Both the position numbers and the translations under genes were made by a program. 52,326 nt of DNA, taken from the NCBI GenBank assembly GCA_005191425.1, contig SUPR01000011.1:1-52326 (forward strand), read 5' to 3'. The stretch comes from Candidatus Helarchaeota ASGARD archaeon Hel_GB_B. Its GTDB lineage: Archaea > Asgardarchaeota > Lokiarchaeia > Helarchaeales > HEL-GB-B. The notes under the pieces are model-generated. The model did not search any database. It saw only the letters and a list, made by a program, of their open reading frames with translations, and was not told where the DNA came from. Positions 35,466 to 43,529 of this stretch are shown in pieces (position 1 is the first letter of the stretch; every line of letters starts with the position of its first letter).

Positions 35466-36488
35466 ATGAAAAATATGCTTGCATGTGAAGGGTTCTTTAT
35501 AGAAACTTATGATGGACTAATATTTGATGTTAAAGGACATATTCATCCAGAAAATAAAATTATTTCATTTATTAGATATTTCCCTGCTATTGATGGAAAT
35601 AGAAAAAGAAATGGAGTGAAATATAAAAAGGTCTATTCTATCTCAGATAGAACAGAAATATTGCGTAAAATTCACCCAGAATACTTGTTTTATGACCCTA
35701 TTTTGGATACAAATCTTCAAGGTGTTCTAAATAAAGATATAAAATATATCTATAATCCTGTTAATTTTAGATTAACTTTAAAGAAAAAACAGAATTTGAC
35801 CAGTTTACAAAAATCTGCACTGAATTTTACAGATATCCTCATAAACTCGACAAATTGTGATGAAAATAAAATTGGAATTTCGGGTTCCCTCATGGTTGAT
35901 TTGGAAACAAAAAATTCAGATATAGACATAATAATCTATGGTGCAAAAAATGTTAGAATGGTATATGATAATATGTCAAAAATTTTTTCTGATAAAAATG
36001 ATATAAATAGATACTCGATAGATCAATATAAAAAATTATATAAATTTAAACGAAAAGATACCAAGATATCATGGAAAGATTTTATTAAAATTGAATCAAG
36101 AAAACTTTTTCAAGGAATATTTAAAGGAATAGATTTTTATATTAGGGGAATTAAAGACTGGGATGAAATAGAATATTCATATGGTGATTTTAAAATCAAA
36201 AATTATGGATATGCAACTATAAAAGGACGTATAAAAAATAATTCAGAATCTATTTTTACTCCTTGTATTTATAAAACTTATGAAACTGAAATACTGACTA
36301 AAAATTTTCCAGATCTTCAGATTGATGAGATTTTTTCATATCGGGGCAGATTTTCTGAATTATTAAATGAGGGCGAATCTTTCATTGCTCATGGTAAAAT
36401 TGAAAAAGTTATTACAAATACCAAAAGTTCATATTATAGATTAATTGTAGGTTCCAGCAAAAACGATTACCTAAAATTAGTAGATTAG
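35466..36488 (+). CDS. COG2413 nucleotidyltransferase, first of a tandem pair
   Basis: The central domain is a Pol-beta-type nucleotidyltransferase: KIGISGSLMVDLETKNSDID with the GS and DxD metal-binding acids, then IIIYGAKN. N- and C-terminal regions match archaeal COG2413: FIRYFPAIDGNRKR, HPEYLFYDP, and YGYATIKGRIKNNSESIFTP to FSYRGRFSELL. The C-terminal domain (about 240-330) looks like a small beta-barrel. ATG 35466 is preferred, with AAGGT upstream; ATG 35439 would overlap MptA. It lies four bases after mptA, so it may be in that operon. Its substrate is unknown. Confidence 0.82.
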   Translation: MKNMLACEGFFIETYDGLIFDVKGHIHPENKIISFIRYFPAIDGNRKRNGVKYKKVYSISDRTEILRKIHPEYLFYDPILDTNLQGVLNKDIKYIYNPVNFRLTLKKKQNLTSLQKSALNFTDILINSTNCDENKIGISGSLMVDLETKNSDIDIIIYGAKNVRMVYDNMSKIFSDKNDINRYSIDQYKKLYKFKRKDTKISWKDFIKIESRKLFQGIFKGIDFYIRGIKDWDEIEYSYGDFKIKNYGYATIKGRIKNNSESIFTPCIYKTYETEILTKNFPDLQIDEIFSYRGRFSELLNEGESFIAHGKIEKVITNTKSSYYRLIVGSSKNDYLKLVD

Positions 36489-36492
36489 GAGG
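36487..36492 (+). promoter_or_regulatory. Perfect Shine-Dalgarno AGGAGG before an ATT start
   Basis: AGGAGG overlaps the stop of the upstream paralogue and lies seven bases before ATT 36500. The only canonical start in this frame, TTG 36536, is 43 bases away and has no ribosome-binding site. Confidence 0.7.
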
Positions 36493-36499
36493 CTCTAAA

Positions 36500-37555
36500 A
36501 TTAAAGATTTAGTATTTAAGGATCGAGACTTTATTTTGACTAAAGATAACTTCTTTTTTTGTATTGTTGGGTATGACCATCCATCAGATCGAATTATTTC
36601 TTATTTAAAATATGCACCTGATACTGTTGGAAAATGGAAGATGGACGAACAGCCGCTTAAAAGAATGATCCCATTTTATTCAGCAATATCAGTCCAGAAA
36701 AGCTTAAAATTTCTTGAGAATTATCCAGATTACATTTTTAATGATAAATTTAATAATGTTAAAATTTCAGCAGTACCACTCACTTATGTTAAAAAATATT
36801 ATGAAGCTGATAAAAAAATTGAAGAAATTGCTAATTTAAAAAAGCGAGATGCCCTTCAAGAAAAAGTTATTGCTCTTGTAGATTATTTAAAGGATAAAAG
36901 TGGTGTAAATAGGGATAAATTTGGTGTTACAGGTTCGATTTTAATAAATATTCATAATCCGAAATTTTCAGATATAGATTTAACAATTTATGGAGTTAAT
37001 AATGCTAAAAAAATTAAAAAAACATTAATTATGGAATATGATGAATCCAAAAGAATTAAACAATTTAAATCCAATCACGAGATCGAAAATTGGATAAAAA
37101 GAAAAACAGAGCAATTTAATTTTAATAAAAAAATTGCAAAAATCATATTATCAAGACAATGGTCATTTGGATATTTTGATGATACAAGATTCTCAATTCA
37201 TCCAATAAAAGAAATAAAGAATATAAACAATAATTATGGAAATGAGCAATGTAAATATTTAGGGCTTGCAAAGATAAGAGCAATGATAAAAGATTCTAAT
37301 AATAGTATGTTTTTGCCGTCTAAATATGTAATTGAAGATGTTGAAATAATCAAAGGTAAAAAATCAGAGAATTTGAATCAAATTATTTCCTATGAAGGTA
37401 TTTATTCTAATATAGTAGAAAATGGGGAAAAAATTGAATCATATGGAAAATTAGAAGAAGTATTTGATTTAAAGACAAAATCGAAATATCAGAGATTGCT
37501 AATAGGTTCCTATGAGGCAAAAGGTAATGATTATATGATCCCAATTGACTTTTAA
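36500..37555 (+). CDS. COG2413 nucleotidyltransferase, second copy, apparent ATT start
   Basis: A Pol-beta-type nucleotidyltransferase of 351 residues, with KFGVTGSILINIHNPKFSDI then DLTIYGVNN. N-terminal KDRDFILTKDNFFFCIVGYD then HPSDRIISYLKYAP is the classic COG2413 opening, but KDLVFKDRDFI lies upstream of TTG 36536, the only canonical start. ATT 36500, seven bases after AGGAGG, restores it. C-terminal LGLAKIRAMIKDSNNSMFLP and ISYEGIYSNI correspond to the same region of the upstream paralogue. Overall it keeps more of the family consensus than the first copy. Function is unknown; RNA- or nucleotide-modifying activity is plausible. Confidence 0.82.
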   Translation: MKDLVFKDRDFILTKDNFFFCIVGYDHPSDRIISYLKYAPDTVGKWKMDEQPLKRMIPFYSAISVQKSLKFLENYPDYIFNDKFNNVKISAVPLTYVKKYYEADKKIEEIANLKKRDALQEKVIALVDYLKDKSGVNRDKFGVTGSILINIHNPKFSDIDLTIYGVNNAKKIKKTLIMEYDESKRIKQFKSNHEIENWIKRKTEQFNFNKKIAKIILSRQWSFGYFDDTRFSIHPIKEIKNINNNYGNEQCKYLGLAKIRAMIKDSNNSMFLPSKYVIEDVEIIKGKKSENLNQIISYEGIYSNIVENGEKIESYGKLEEVFDLKTKSKYQRLLIGSYEAKGNDYMIPIDF

Positions 37556-37955
37556 CTTTAATTTATTAAATTAAATAATAGTTTTACATTAATATTCCAG
37601 TTAATTTATTGTGTATATAACAAATTCTTCTCCTTATAACATCGAAAATTTCTCAAAATTTGTTCTATTAATTGCCTATTAATTTTTAAATAAATTTTTG
37701 GATAATTTAATACTAAAAAAGTACTTTTTTCCATGAATTTTTACAATAAAAAATCATAAAATTATAAAAAATTAAAAAGTATCTTAAAAATAAATTTATA
37801 TAAGAATTAAATTAAGTAAATCGACCTAAAATATGGAATAAAAATCGTATAATACTAATAAAATATGATTTCTTAATTATTGTGTTGAATTATTAATCAG
37901 AATTGACCATAAAATATTTAATTAATAATAGAATATAATGAAACAGGTATTAAAA
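37556..37955. other. Intergenic region with a short A/T palindrome
   Basis: Four hundred AT-rich bases separate the nucleotidyltransferase and CooT-like genes. A perfect palindrome AAAAAAGTACTTTTTT (37715-37730) may form a hairpin ending in a T run and could act as a terminator. No other gene is visible. Confidence 0.4.
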
Positions 37956-38288
37956 ATGTGCGAATTTCGAGTAAAATTAAAAGATGGAAATGTTTTAACA
38001 GATATTACAGAAGGTATTGTATTTTGTACAATAAAAGACGGTGAAATTATCTTTAGAGGCTTAGGAGTTGAGAAGAAAGTATCCGGTGGAATTATTACTG
38101 AATTTAATGTTATAGGAGAAGAAAGTGCATACATACATATTGTGAAATCACCCATAATTAGTGAGTTTCTTAAATTCATAGATAAAGAGCAAGAAAACAA
38201 AAATGGAAATTTGTCCAAAACAGACCTATTAAATGAATGGGAAAAAGTTAATGGTAATATTAAAAATTTCTTGATGAATTTGGAATAA
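37956..38288 (+). CDS. CooT-family small protein
   Basis: From ATG 37956 the protein begins MCEFRVKLKDGNVLTDITEG, the opening of CooT-like proteins (PF10133), in which Cys2 binds nickel in the characterised carboxydotroph member. The first 65 residues form the predicted beta-barrel; the remaining 45 form a charged helix not found in minimal CooT. An ATG at 37938 would place six residues before the Cys and is rejected, as AGGT lies seven bases before 37956. A nickel role in this organism is inference. It converges with SRP54. Confidence 0.72.
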   Translation: MCEFRVKLKDGNVLTDITEGIVFCTIKDGEIIFRGLGVEKKVSGGIITEFNVIGEESAYIHIVKSPIISEFLKFIDKEQENKNGNLSKTDLLNEWEKVNGNIKNFLMNLE

Positions 38289-38366
38289 AAAATATGTATT
38301 ATATTATTTTACTTGTATTTTTTTATAATTTAATATCTATTTTCTTTTTGTAATTTCAAAAATATT

Positions 38367-39764
38367 TTAATGATATGATTTGCCTCTAAACTTAAATTTT
38401 TTAGGCATCTGGCCCATATTTGGAGGAATATTTCCACCTAAGAACATAGAAGGCATTCCACCTTTTCTTAATTTGCGACTTTTACCAAATTTTTTGATCA
38501 TCTTTTTCATCATGTCGTATTGGTCGAGTAACTGTTTTACATCACGATAAGAAGTACCAGAACCCCGTGCAATTCTCATAATATGCGACTTTTTAATGAT
38601 GCTTGGATTTTCGCGTTCTTTTTTCCGCATAGAATCCATTATTACCTTCCATTTTTTGATATTATCATCTGCAATATTTTTATATTCATCAGGCAATTGA
38701 CCTGCAAGCCCCATCATGTCCAGCATTTTTTTCATAGAGCCAAGTTTTTTAAATTGTTTGATTTGGTTCATCATGTCCTCTAAAGTAAAATTTCCCATTA
38801 GGAACTTTTTCTTTAATTCTTTTTCAGGTTCAATTTCAGCTCTTTTAACGCGTTCTAAAATTCCATCAAGATCTGGAATACCAATTAATCTACCTACAAA
38901 GTTTTTTGGATTAAATTTTTCTAAATCATCAATTTTTTCTCCAGTACCAATAAATTTTATGGGAGCCCCAGTTGCAGCTACAGCTGATAAAGCTCCTCCG
39001 CCCTTAGCCGACCCATCTAGCTTTGTAACTATTATAGAACCAATATCCGTAAATTTATTAAAAGCATGAGCTTGAATTGCTGCTTGTTGGCCAATAGTTC
39101 CGTCAATAACAAGAATAATTTCAGTTGGATTGATTATTCTGGCTATTTGTACCATTTCTTTTATTAACCCTTTTTCGTCTTTATGCCTACCTGCAGTATC
39201 GACAATTATTACTTCATATTTTTTAGATTTAAAATGTTCAACGCCCTTTTTAGCAATATAAACAGCATCGTTATTTCCAGGGTCTCCATAAATTGGAACG
39301 TCAATAGATTTTGCTAATTGTGAAAGCTGGTCAAACGCACCAGGTCTGTAAGTGTCAGCACAGACAATAGCAGTTTTTGAAGTTTTCTTTAAATAATTAG
39401 CGAGTTTAGCAGTTGTAGTCGTTTTTCCACTACCTTGTATCCCAATCATCAATAGTATATTTGTTTCTCCAGAATTAATTTGTAAAGGATAATATTTTTT
39501 ACCTAAAAAACTAGTAATCTCATCATAAACTACCTTAACGATGTAATTATTTCTACTTATCCCCATAGGTAATTCGTCTTTAAGCGCTCTTTTTCTTATA
39601 TTTTCAGATAGTGCATTAATAAGTTCAACATGAATATCTGCTTGGAACATCGCCCGTTGTAATGTCTTTATAAATTCTTCAACAGCATTTTTGTCGATTA
39701 TTGGTTTTCCCAATAATTTTTTGATAGCATCTCTTAATGAATTTCCGAAATTTTCAAAAACCAA
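38367..39764 (-). CDS. srp54: Signal recognition particle protein SRP54
   Basis: The NG domain is complete: GIQGSGKTTTTAKLA (G1), DTYRPGAFDQL, DTAGRHKDE (G3), TKLDGSAKGGG (G4) and the closing FIGTGEKIDDL. The Met-rich M domain follows with GMPSMFLGGNIPPNMGQMPK near the C-terminus. Length 465 is slightly longer than usual for archaea (about 440-450). It binds 7S RNA and signal peptides and targets ribosomes to the Sec translocon. It is divergent from the roadblock gene with a 139-base shared promoter region. Confidence 0.97.
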   Translation of the reverse strand: MVFENFGNSLRDAIKKLLGKPIIDKNAVEEFIKTLQRAMFQADIHVELINALSENIRKRALKDELPMGISRNNYIVKVVYDEITSFLGKKYYPLQINSGETNILLMIGIQGSGKTTTTAKLANYLKKTSKTAIVCADTYRPGAFDQLSQLAKSIDVPIYGDPGNNDAVYIAKKGVEHFKSKKYEVIIVDTAGRHKDEKGLIKEMVQIARIINPTEIILVIDGTIGQQAAIQAHAFNKFTDIGSIIVTKLDGSAKGGGALSAVAATGAPIKFIGTGEKIDDLEKFNPKNFVGRLIGIPDLDGILERVKRAEIEPEKELKKKFLMGNFTLEDMMNQIKQFKKLGSMKKMLDMMGLAGQLPDEYKNIADDNIKKWKVIMDSMRKKERENPSIIKKSHIMRIARGSGTSYRDVKQLLDQYDMMKKMIKKFGKSRKLRKGGMPSMFLGGNIPPNMGQMPKKFKFRGKSYH

Positions 39765-39842
39765 AATAGTTCGCCAACATAATTTTAATTAATCATATTT
39801 TATATAAATATTAAATTTATTATAATAGAATTAATAAATACC

Positions 39843-39854
39843 TTAAAATATAAA
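39843..39854 (+). promoter_or_regulatory. Candidate TATA box for the roadblock gene
   Basis: TTAAAATATAAA lies 50-61 bases before the roadblock ATG. The spacing predicts a short leader. The AT-rich background makes this tentative. Confidence 0.35.
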
Positions 39855-39903
39855 TTCAAGCAATTTAATCAAGATTAAATTAATTTTATTAGAGTGGAAA
39901 CAG

Positions 39904-40284
39904 ATGAGTATTCGAGAAATTGAACAAAAAATTGCTACTATTCTTGAAAGAATAGCATCAGAAGTTGCGCTTCATACTCTTGCACTTATCTCAAGGGATG
40001 GTCGAAGGATTGCATATTATTCTCAGACATCCATTGACCCGGATTTGATGAGTGCAGTAGTTGCAGCTATTCTTAATAGTGCTGAAATGGCAATTAACTC
40101 GATGGGGCAGGGTCCACTATGGGAAATAGTACTAAGAGGCCAAGCGGGATTTACTGTAGTTAGTTGTGCAGGTACGGGCTTCTTATTGATTGGGTCAGGA
40201 TCTCCAGGAGCTGATCTAGGTCTAATTGTTGCTACATTAAGGGATTATGCTCAATTAATTACTGAAATTCTTGGTATGACTTAA
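39904..40284 (+). CDS. Roadblock/LC7 domain protein
   Basis: A single 126-residue roadblock domain: an N-terminal helix (IEQKIATILERIASE), LALISRDGRRIAYYS, a long central helix with MSAVVAAILNSAEMAI, the strand LRGQAGFTVVSC and FLLIGSGSPGADLG. The Gly/Ala-rich compact sequence and the LISRDG turn are typical of archaeal roadblock proteins, which act as homodimers with small GTPases such as MglA or Rag-like proteins. It stands alone. The Rab-like GTPase in the window is too distant to claim as its partner. Confidence 0.92.
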   Translation: MSIREIEQKIATILERIASEVALHTLALISRDGRRIAYYSQTSIDPDLMSAVVAAILNSAEMAINSMGQGPLWEIVLRGQAGFTVVSCAGTGFLLIGSGSPGADLGLIVATLRDYAQLITEILGMT

Positions 40285-40395
40285 TAAAAAATAAAAATTC
40301 TCTCGAAAAAATAAAAAATAATTAAATTTTGTTTTTTTATTAATAATAAAAGTTATGAAAAAATTTTAATAATAAAAATGAATTAGTTCTGATCA

Positions 40396-40932
40396 TTACT
40401 TTTTAATCCGTCTAATGGTTTTTGGGCGCTTTTTTATTTTTGTACCACAATTTGGGCATTTAAAATCTTTATTAGGAGATTTAATTATTGTTCTGCACTC
40501 CGGACAGTAGAATTCCCAATGTATAAGTGATTTAATTCCTAATTCTACAAATGAGGTATATTTTATATTTATTTTTGAGAGAATATTTTGCATTGAATAA
40601 TCCTCAGTTAAAACAATAGGATCAAAATTTAAATTATTCTTTATATACCAAGCTAATGCCAAAATTTTTCTATCAATTTTAGATAAATTGTAAAAATCAC
40701 CAGTTTTTCTGCTAATTTTTTCAATATATTTTTGTGATTTTAATGATGGTTCTATTAAATTTAGTCTGCCATTTATAAGAGCTACATCAAAAAGTAATTT
40801 TGCTCTTTCTGAAATTAATTCTTGTCCTAATTCGTTAATAGTGAAAAGTGGATAATTAAGCTGCAGAATTTCGATATTATTAATAAAAATACTTGAGTCC
40901 AGAACTAGTACAACAGATTTTTTATCTTTCAA
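40396..40932 (-). CDS. nob1: rRNA maturation endonuclease Nob1
   Basis: A PIN domain with VLDSSIFIN, SKIDRKILALAWY and LTEDYSMQN carries the catalytic acids. A zinc ribbon follows, CPECRTII then CPNCGTKIKKRP, and a basic tail. This is the archaeal Nob1 layout; Nob1 cleaves the 3' end of pre-16S rRNA. Length 178 is normal. The start is TTG, directly after the stop of the APH-like gene, so the two are coupled. aIF5A is upstream, consistent with a translation-linked operon. Confidence 0.93.
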   Translation of the reverse strand: MKDKKSVVLVLDSSIFINNIEILQLNYPLFTINELGQELISERAKLLFDVALINGRLNLIEPSLKSQKYIEKISRKTGDFYNLSKIDRKILALAWYIKNNLNFDPIVLTEDYSMQNILSKINIKYTSFVELGIKSLIHWEFYCPECRTIIKSPNKDFKCPNCGTKIKKRPKTIRRIKK

Positions 40933-41820
40933 TTAATCTACGCCTAGAATTTTAACCGGTTCTTTTAATTTGAGAAATTTAATAGATTTTTCCTTAATTT
41001 CAGGGGTTGTCCCATATTTTACTTTGATCAATAGTTGTCTAATTGTAAAAAAATTTAATCTTTTTATCTCATTTGATGTCAATTTATTGTCAAAATATAT
41101 ATTTAAGAATTCCTTTGAATAAATCTGGTTCATTAAAAGGTCAATAAAAAAATAAACTATATCTTTAAATGGATCACCCATAGATGAAGCTTCTAAATCA
41201 ATTAATGAGATTTTATCATAACTACAGATGAAATGTTCAATTCTAGCTCCACCATGTATAAATGTTAAATTAAGAGGTATATTACGATAGGATTCCATAT
41301 CATCTAAAATTTTACTTCTCAAATTTGCGTTTAATATATTTATATATGATTTTCCTCTATCAATTTCAATATCATGATAATTTTTAATATTTTTATCTCT
41401 TAATCGTTCATCTAAATGAATTTTTTTAAGTAATTTAATAGCTTTTATAATAATTTTTTTATCAACGCTTTTATCCATAGATTTACCCTCTATATAATCA
41501 CAGAATAATATTCCTAATTCCCGTTTTAAATTGCCCCAGCCCCAATTTTCCAAGATATTACCTTGTATTGGAATATATTTTAGAGGTTTCGCAACTGGAT
41601 AATTATATTTATACAATTTTTTATGGTTTTCAAATTCAATTTTATTCCACCCTCTATATCCTATTTTTGCAATACCTCTATTTTTTTCGCCTGATATTAA
41701 ATAAACGACATTTTCACTCAAACTCAATAATTCAATTTTATTAACTTTTCCAAAATAATTAAACAAATAATTATCATTATTAATTATTTTTAAAATTAAA
41801 TCTTTAGTCAATACAATCAC
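40933..41820 (-). CDS. APH-fold kinase-like protein without the catalytic HGD
   Basis: The C-terminal lobe shows the aminoglycoside phosphotransferase pattern: IHGGARIEHF in the catalytic-loop position, LIDLEASSMGDPFKDIVYFF in the metal-binding position. Functional APH proteins have HGDxxxxN. Here the Asp is Gly191 and the Asn is not found, whereas the metal-binding IDLE and the GDPxxD segment are kept. The N-lobe has IAKIGYRGWNKIEFE around a plausible Lys. The protein may be a pseudokinase or use a different catalytic scheme. It abuts nob1 and follows aIF5A, suggesting a link with ribosome biogenesis. Confidence 0.75.
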   Translation of the reverse strand: MIVLTKDLILKIINNDNYLFNYFGKVNKIELLSLSENVVYLISGEKNRGIAKIGYRGWNKIEFENHKKLYKYNYPVAKPLKYIPIQGNILENWGWGNLKRELGILFCDYIEGKSMDKSVDKKIIIKAIKLLKKIHLDERLRDKNIKNYHDIEIDRGKSYINILNANLRSKILDDMESYRNIPLNLTFIHGGARIEHFICSYDKISLIDLEASSMGDPFKDIVYFFIDLLMNQIYSKEFLNIYFDNKLTSNEIKRLNFFTIRQLLIKVKYGTTPEIKEKSIKFLKLKEPVKILGVD

Positions 41821-41863
41821 AATAAGATAAAATAAGAAATTATGAAAATAATGAAACTAAGAA

Positions 41864-42262
41864 TTAGCCTTTCACTTTTTCAATATGATAACGCCCTACA
41901 ATATCCCAATATTCTACTTGTACTCCTTCTTTTATTTTGCTTTTTATTTCTTCATCAGTAGGCATCTCTAATTCAAATGTATTATAAGATTCCATATCCA
42001 TTAAGCTTATTGTATCACCCATAATAGAATTTACCATTGCCGTCCTTTTATCTATTATTGGGACTTCTACTTTCGTGTCTACTGGAAAATTTAAACTTGT
42101 TTTCTTATTTGTATATAGATTTACTGCTACGAACCTGACACGAGCAGAGCCATGTTTGCCCGGCTTTGATTTTTCTGCCGAAATTATTTTAAATGGATCA
42201 TTATTTATTAATATATATTTACCAGGTTTAAGCGACCCTGCTTCAACAATATTTTTTGACAT
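41864..42262 (-). CDS. eif5A: Translation initiation factor aIF5A
   Basis: The N-terminal SH3-like domain includes the hypusination loop SAEKSKPGKHGSARVRF, with Lys36 as the modified residue (KPGK-HG). The C-terminal OB-fold is MVNSIMGDTISLMDMES to VEYWDIVGRYHIEKVKG. The length of 132 is typical. aIF5A relieves ribosome stalling; the hypusine Lys reaches the peptidyl-transferase centre. It appears to be the first gene of a minus-strand group with the APH-like protein and Nob1. Confidence 0.96.
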   Translation of the reverse strand: MSKNIVEAGSLKPGKYILINNDPFKIISAEKSKPGKHGSARVRFVAVNLYTNKKTSLNFPVDTKVEVPIIDKRTAMVNSIMGDTISLMDMESYNTFELEMPTDEEIKSKIKEGVQVEYWDIVGRYHIEKVKG

Positions 42263-42452
42263 CTCAATCGACCATATTATTTCAATTTATTTAATTTGAT
42301 AATCTTTAATTTATTTAATTTATTTAAATTTTTAAAAAATCATTTATAAATTTTTTAATATTATAAAATTAGGCTAATGATATAATTTTTCGTCTGATTA
42401 AAATATGATGATCTCTATGAGTTTTGAAGCCAGATATTATTTGGTTCAATAT

Positions 42453-43034
42453 TTATTGAATTATACTACCTAATACTTCACTTTTTTTTGTATATTTAGC
42501 AATAAAATCATTTATTTTTAACTTAATATCATGAATCATATTATTACACCTGTCTATTTTATCTGAAAGAACCTCATATTTTCCTTTTAAATCATTAATT
42601 TCTTGTTTAATTTTATTAATTTCATTATTTTCAAAATTTTTATCCCAATTAGTCGTTTTATAATCTTGGTTCATTTCAATAATTTCATCAATCATAATCA
42701 ATTCCTTTTTCAAGTCATCAATTGTCAATTCATTCTCAGAAGAGATTTTAGCCATCTTTTTCAAAATAGCATCTTTAGCCAAATTAATATTTTTATTTGA
42801 GTCTAACATTAACACAAGGACTTCATTTTTATCTTTATTATAATAACTCGAGTATATTTTGTTTTTATGTTCCATAGTGAGAAATTCAATTGGATTTTGG
42901 TCCATTACATGCGAGATATAAATATTTAAAATTTCATTGTTATTTAAATTGATATCAGGGTATTTCATTTTAATATATGGACCAATAATATTGTCCCACT
43001 TTATTAATACTAATCCTTCTTCATTTAAGATCAT
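42453..43034 (-). CDS. Longin-like domain with coiled coil
   Basis: The N-terminus, EEGLVLIKWDNIIGPYIKMK, has the strand-GP-turn-strand opening of longin/roadblock-fold Asgard proteins. A segment with KIYSSYYNKDKNEVLVLMLD follows as a strand pair, then a helix. From about residue 95 to the end the protein is strongly charged and helical, with heptad-like repeats (EINKIKQEINDLKGKYEVLS), a probable coiled coil. No membrane segment. The next gene, divergent across a 495-base gap, is the longin-GTPase fusion, so the two may cooperate. Function is unknown. Confidence 0.65.
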   Translation of the reverse strand: MILNEEGLVLIKWDNIIGPYIKMKYPDINLNNNEILNIYISHVMDQNPIEFLTMEHKNKIYSSYYNKDKNEVLVLMLDSNKNINLAKDAILKKMAKISSENELTIDDLKKELIMIDEIIEMNQDYKTTNWDKNFENNEINKIKQEINDLKGKYEVLSDKIDRCNNMIHDIKLKINDFIAKYTKKSEVLGSIIQ

Positions 43035-43529
43035 TCTATTCTGTACCTGTTTTTTATTTGATTTGTAAACATTATTTAATTAATGCTCAAAATCGCTATT
43101 CTTTTTATTTATTTATATTTAAATAATTCTTTATTAAGATTTTTTTGATTAAATTCTAATTTCCTAAAAAATACTTGAAAGTTACTTTACAAATTTATAT
43201 CATTTTGATTATGATTCATAACTATAATTTTAAAGAATTCATAAAATTTAAAAGAAATGAATTGGATTAAAAATGAAACTTATTTTCTATTTAATAATTA
43301 GTTAAAATGCGATTTATATCCAAACTTTTCATCGAATTTTTTTCTAAATGAAAAAATAGGTAAAAAATTTATATTTGAATTCTTAAATTTCAAATAATCT
43401 ATTTAGATTTGTTGGCTTTTATCAAATTCTTTAAATTGAAAATTTTATAATTATAAATTTCATGAAAAAACTTATTTATAAAATTAAATTAATTCAATTG
43501 AATTCTTAATTTAAAATAAGGTAATAAAA
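43035..43529. other. Intergenic region between two longin-like genes
   Basis: Nearly 500 AT-rich bases separate the divergent longin-like genes. AAGGT at its right end serves as ribosome-binding site for TTG 43530. I see no RNA gene or repeated element. Confidence 0.4.

Noticed and set aside
37715..37730. The A/T palindrome as a regulatory operator
   Set aside because: It is made almost wholly of an A run and a T run, lies more than 200 bases from the next gene, and is as likely a chance feature or terminator.
38583..39069. Plus-strand frames opposite srp54
   Set aside because: They are antisense shadows of a highly conserved gene and lack protein-like composition.
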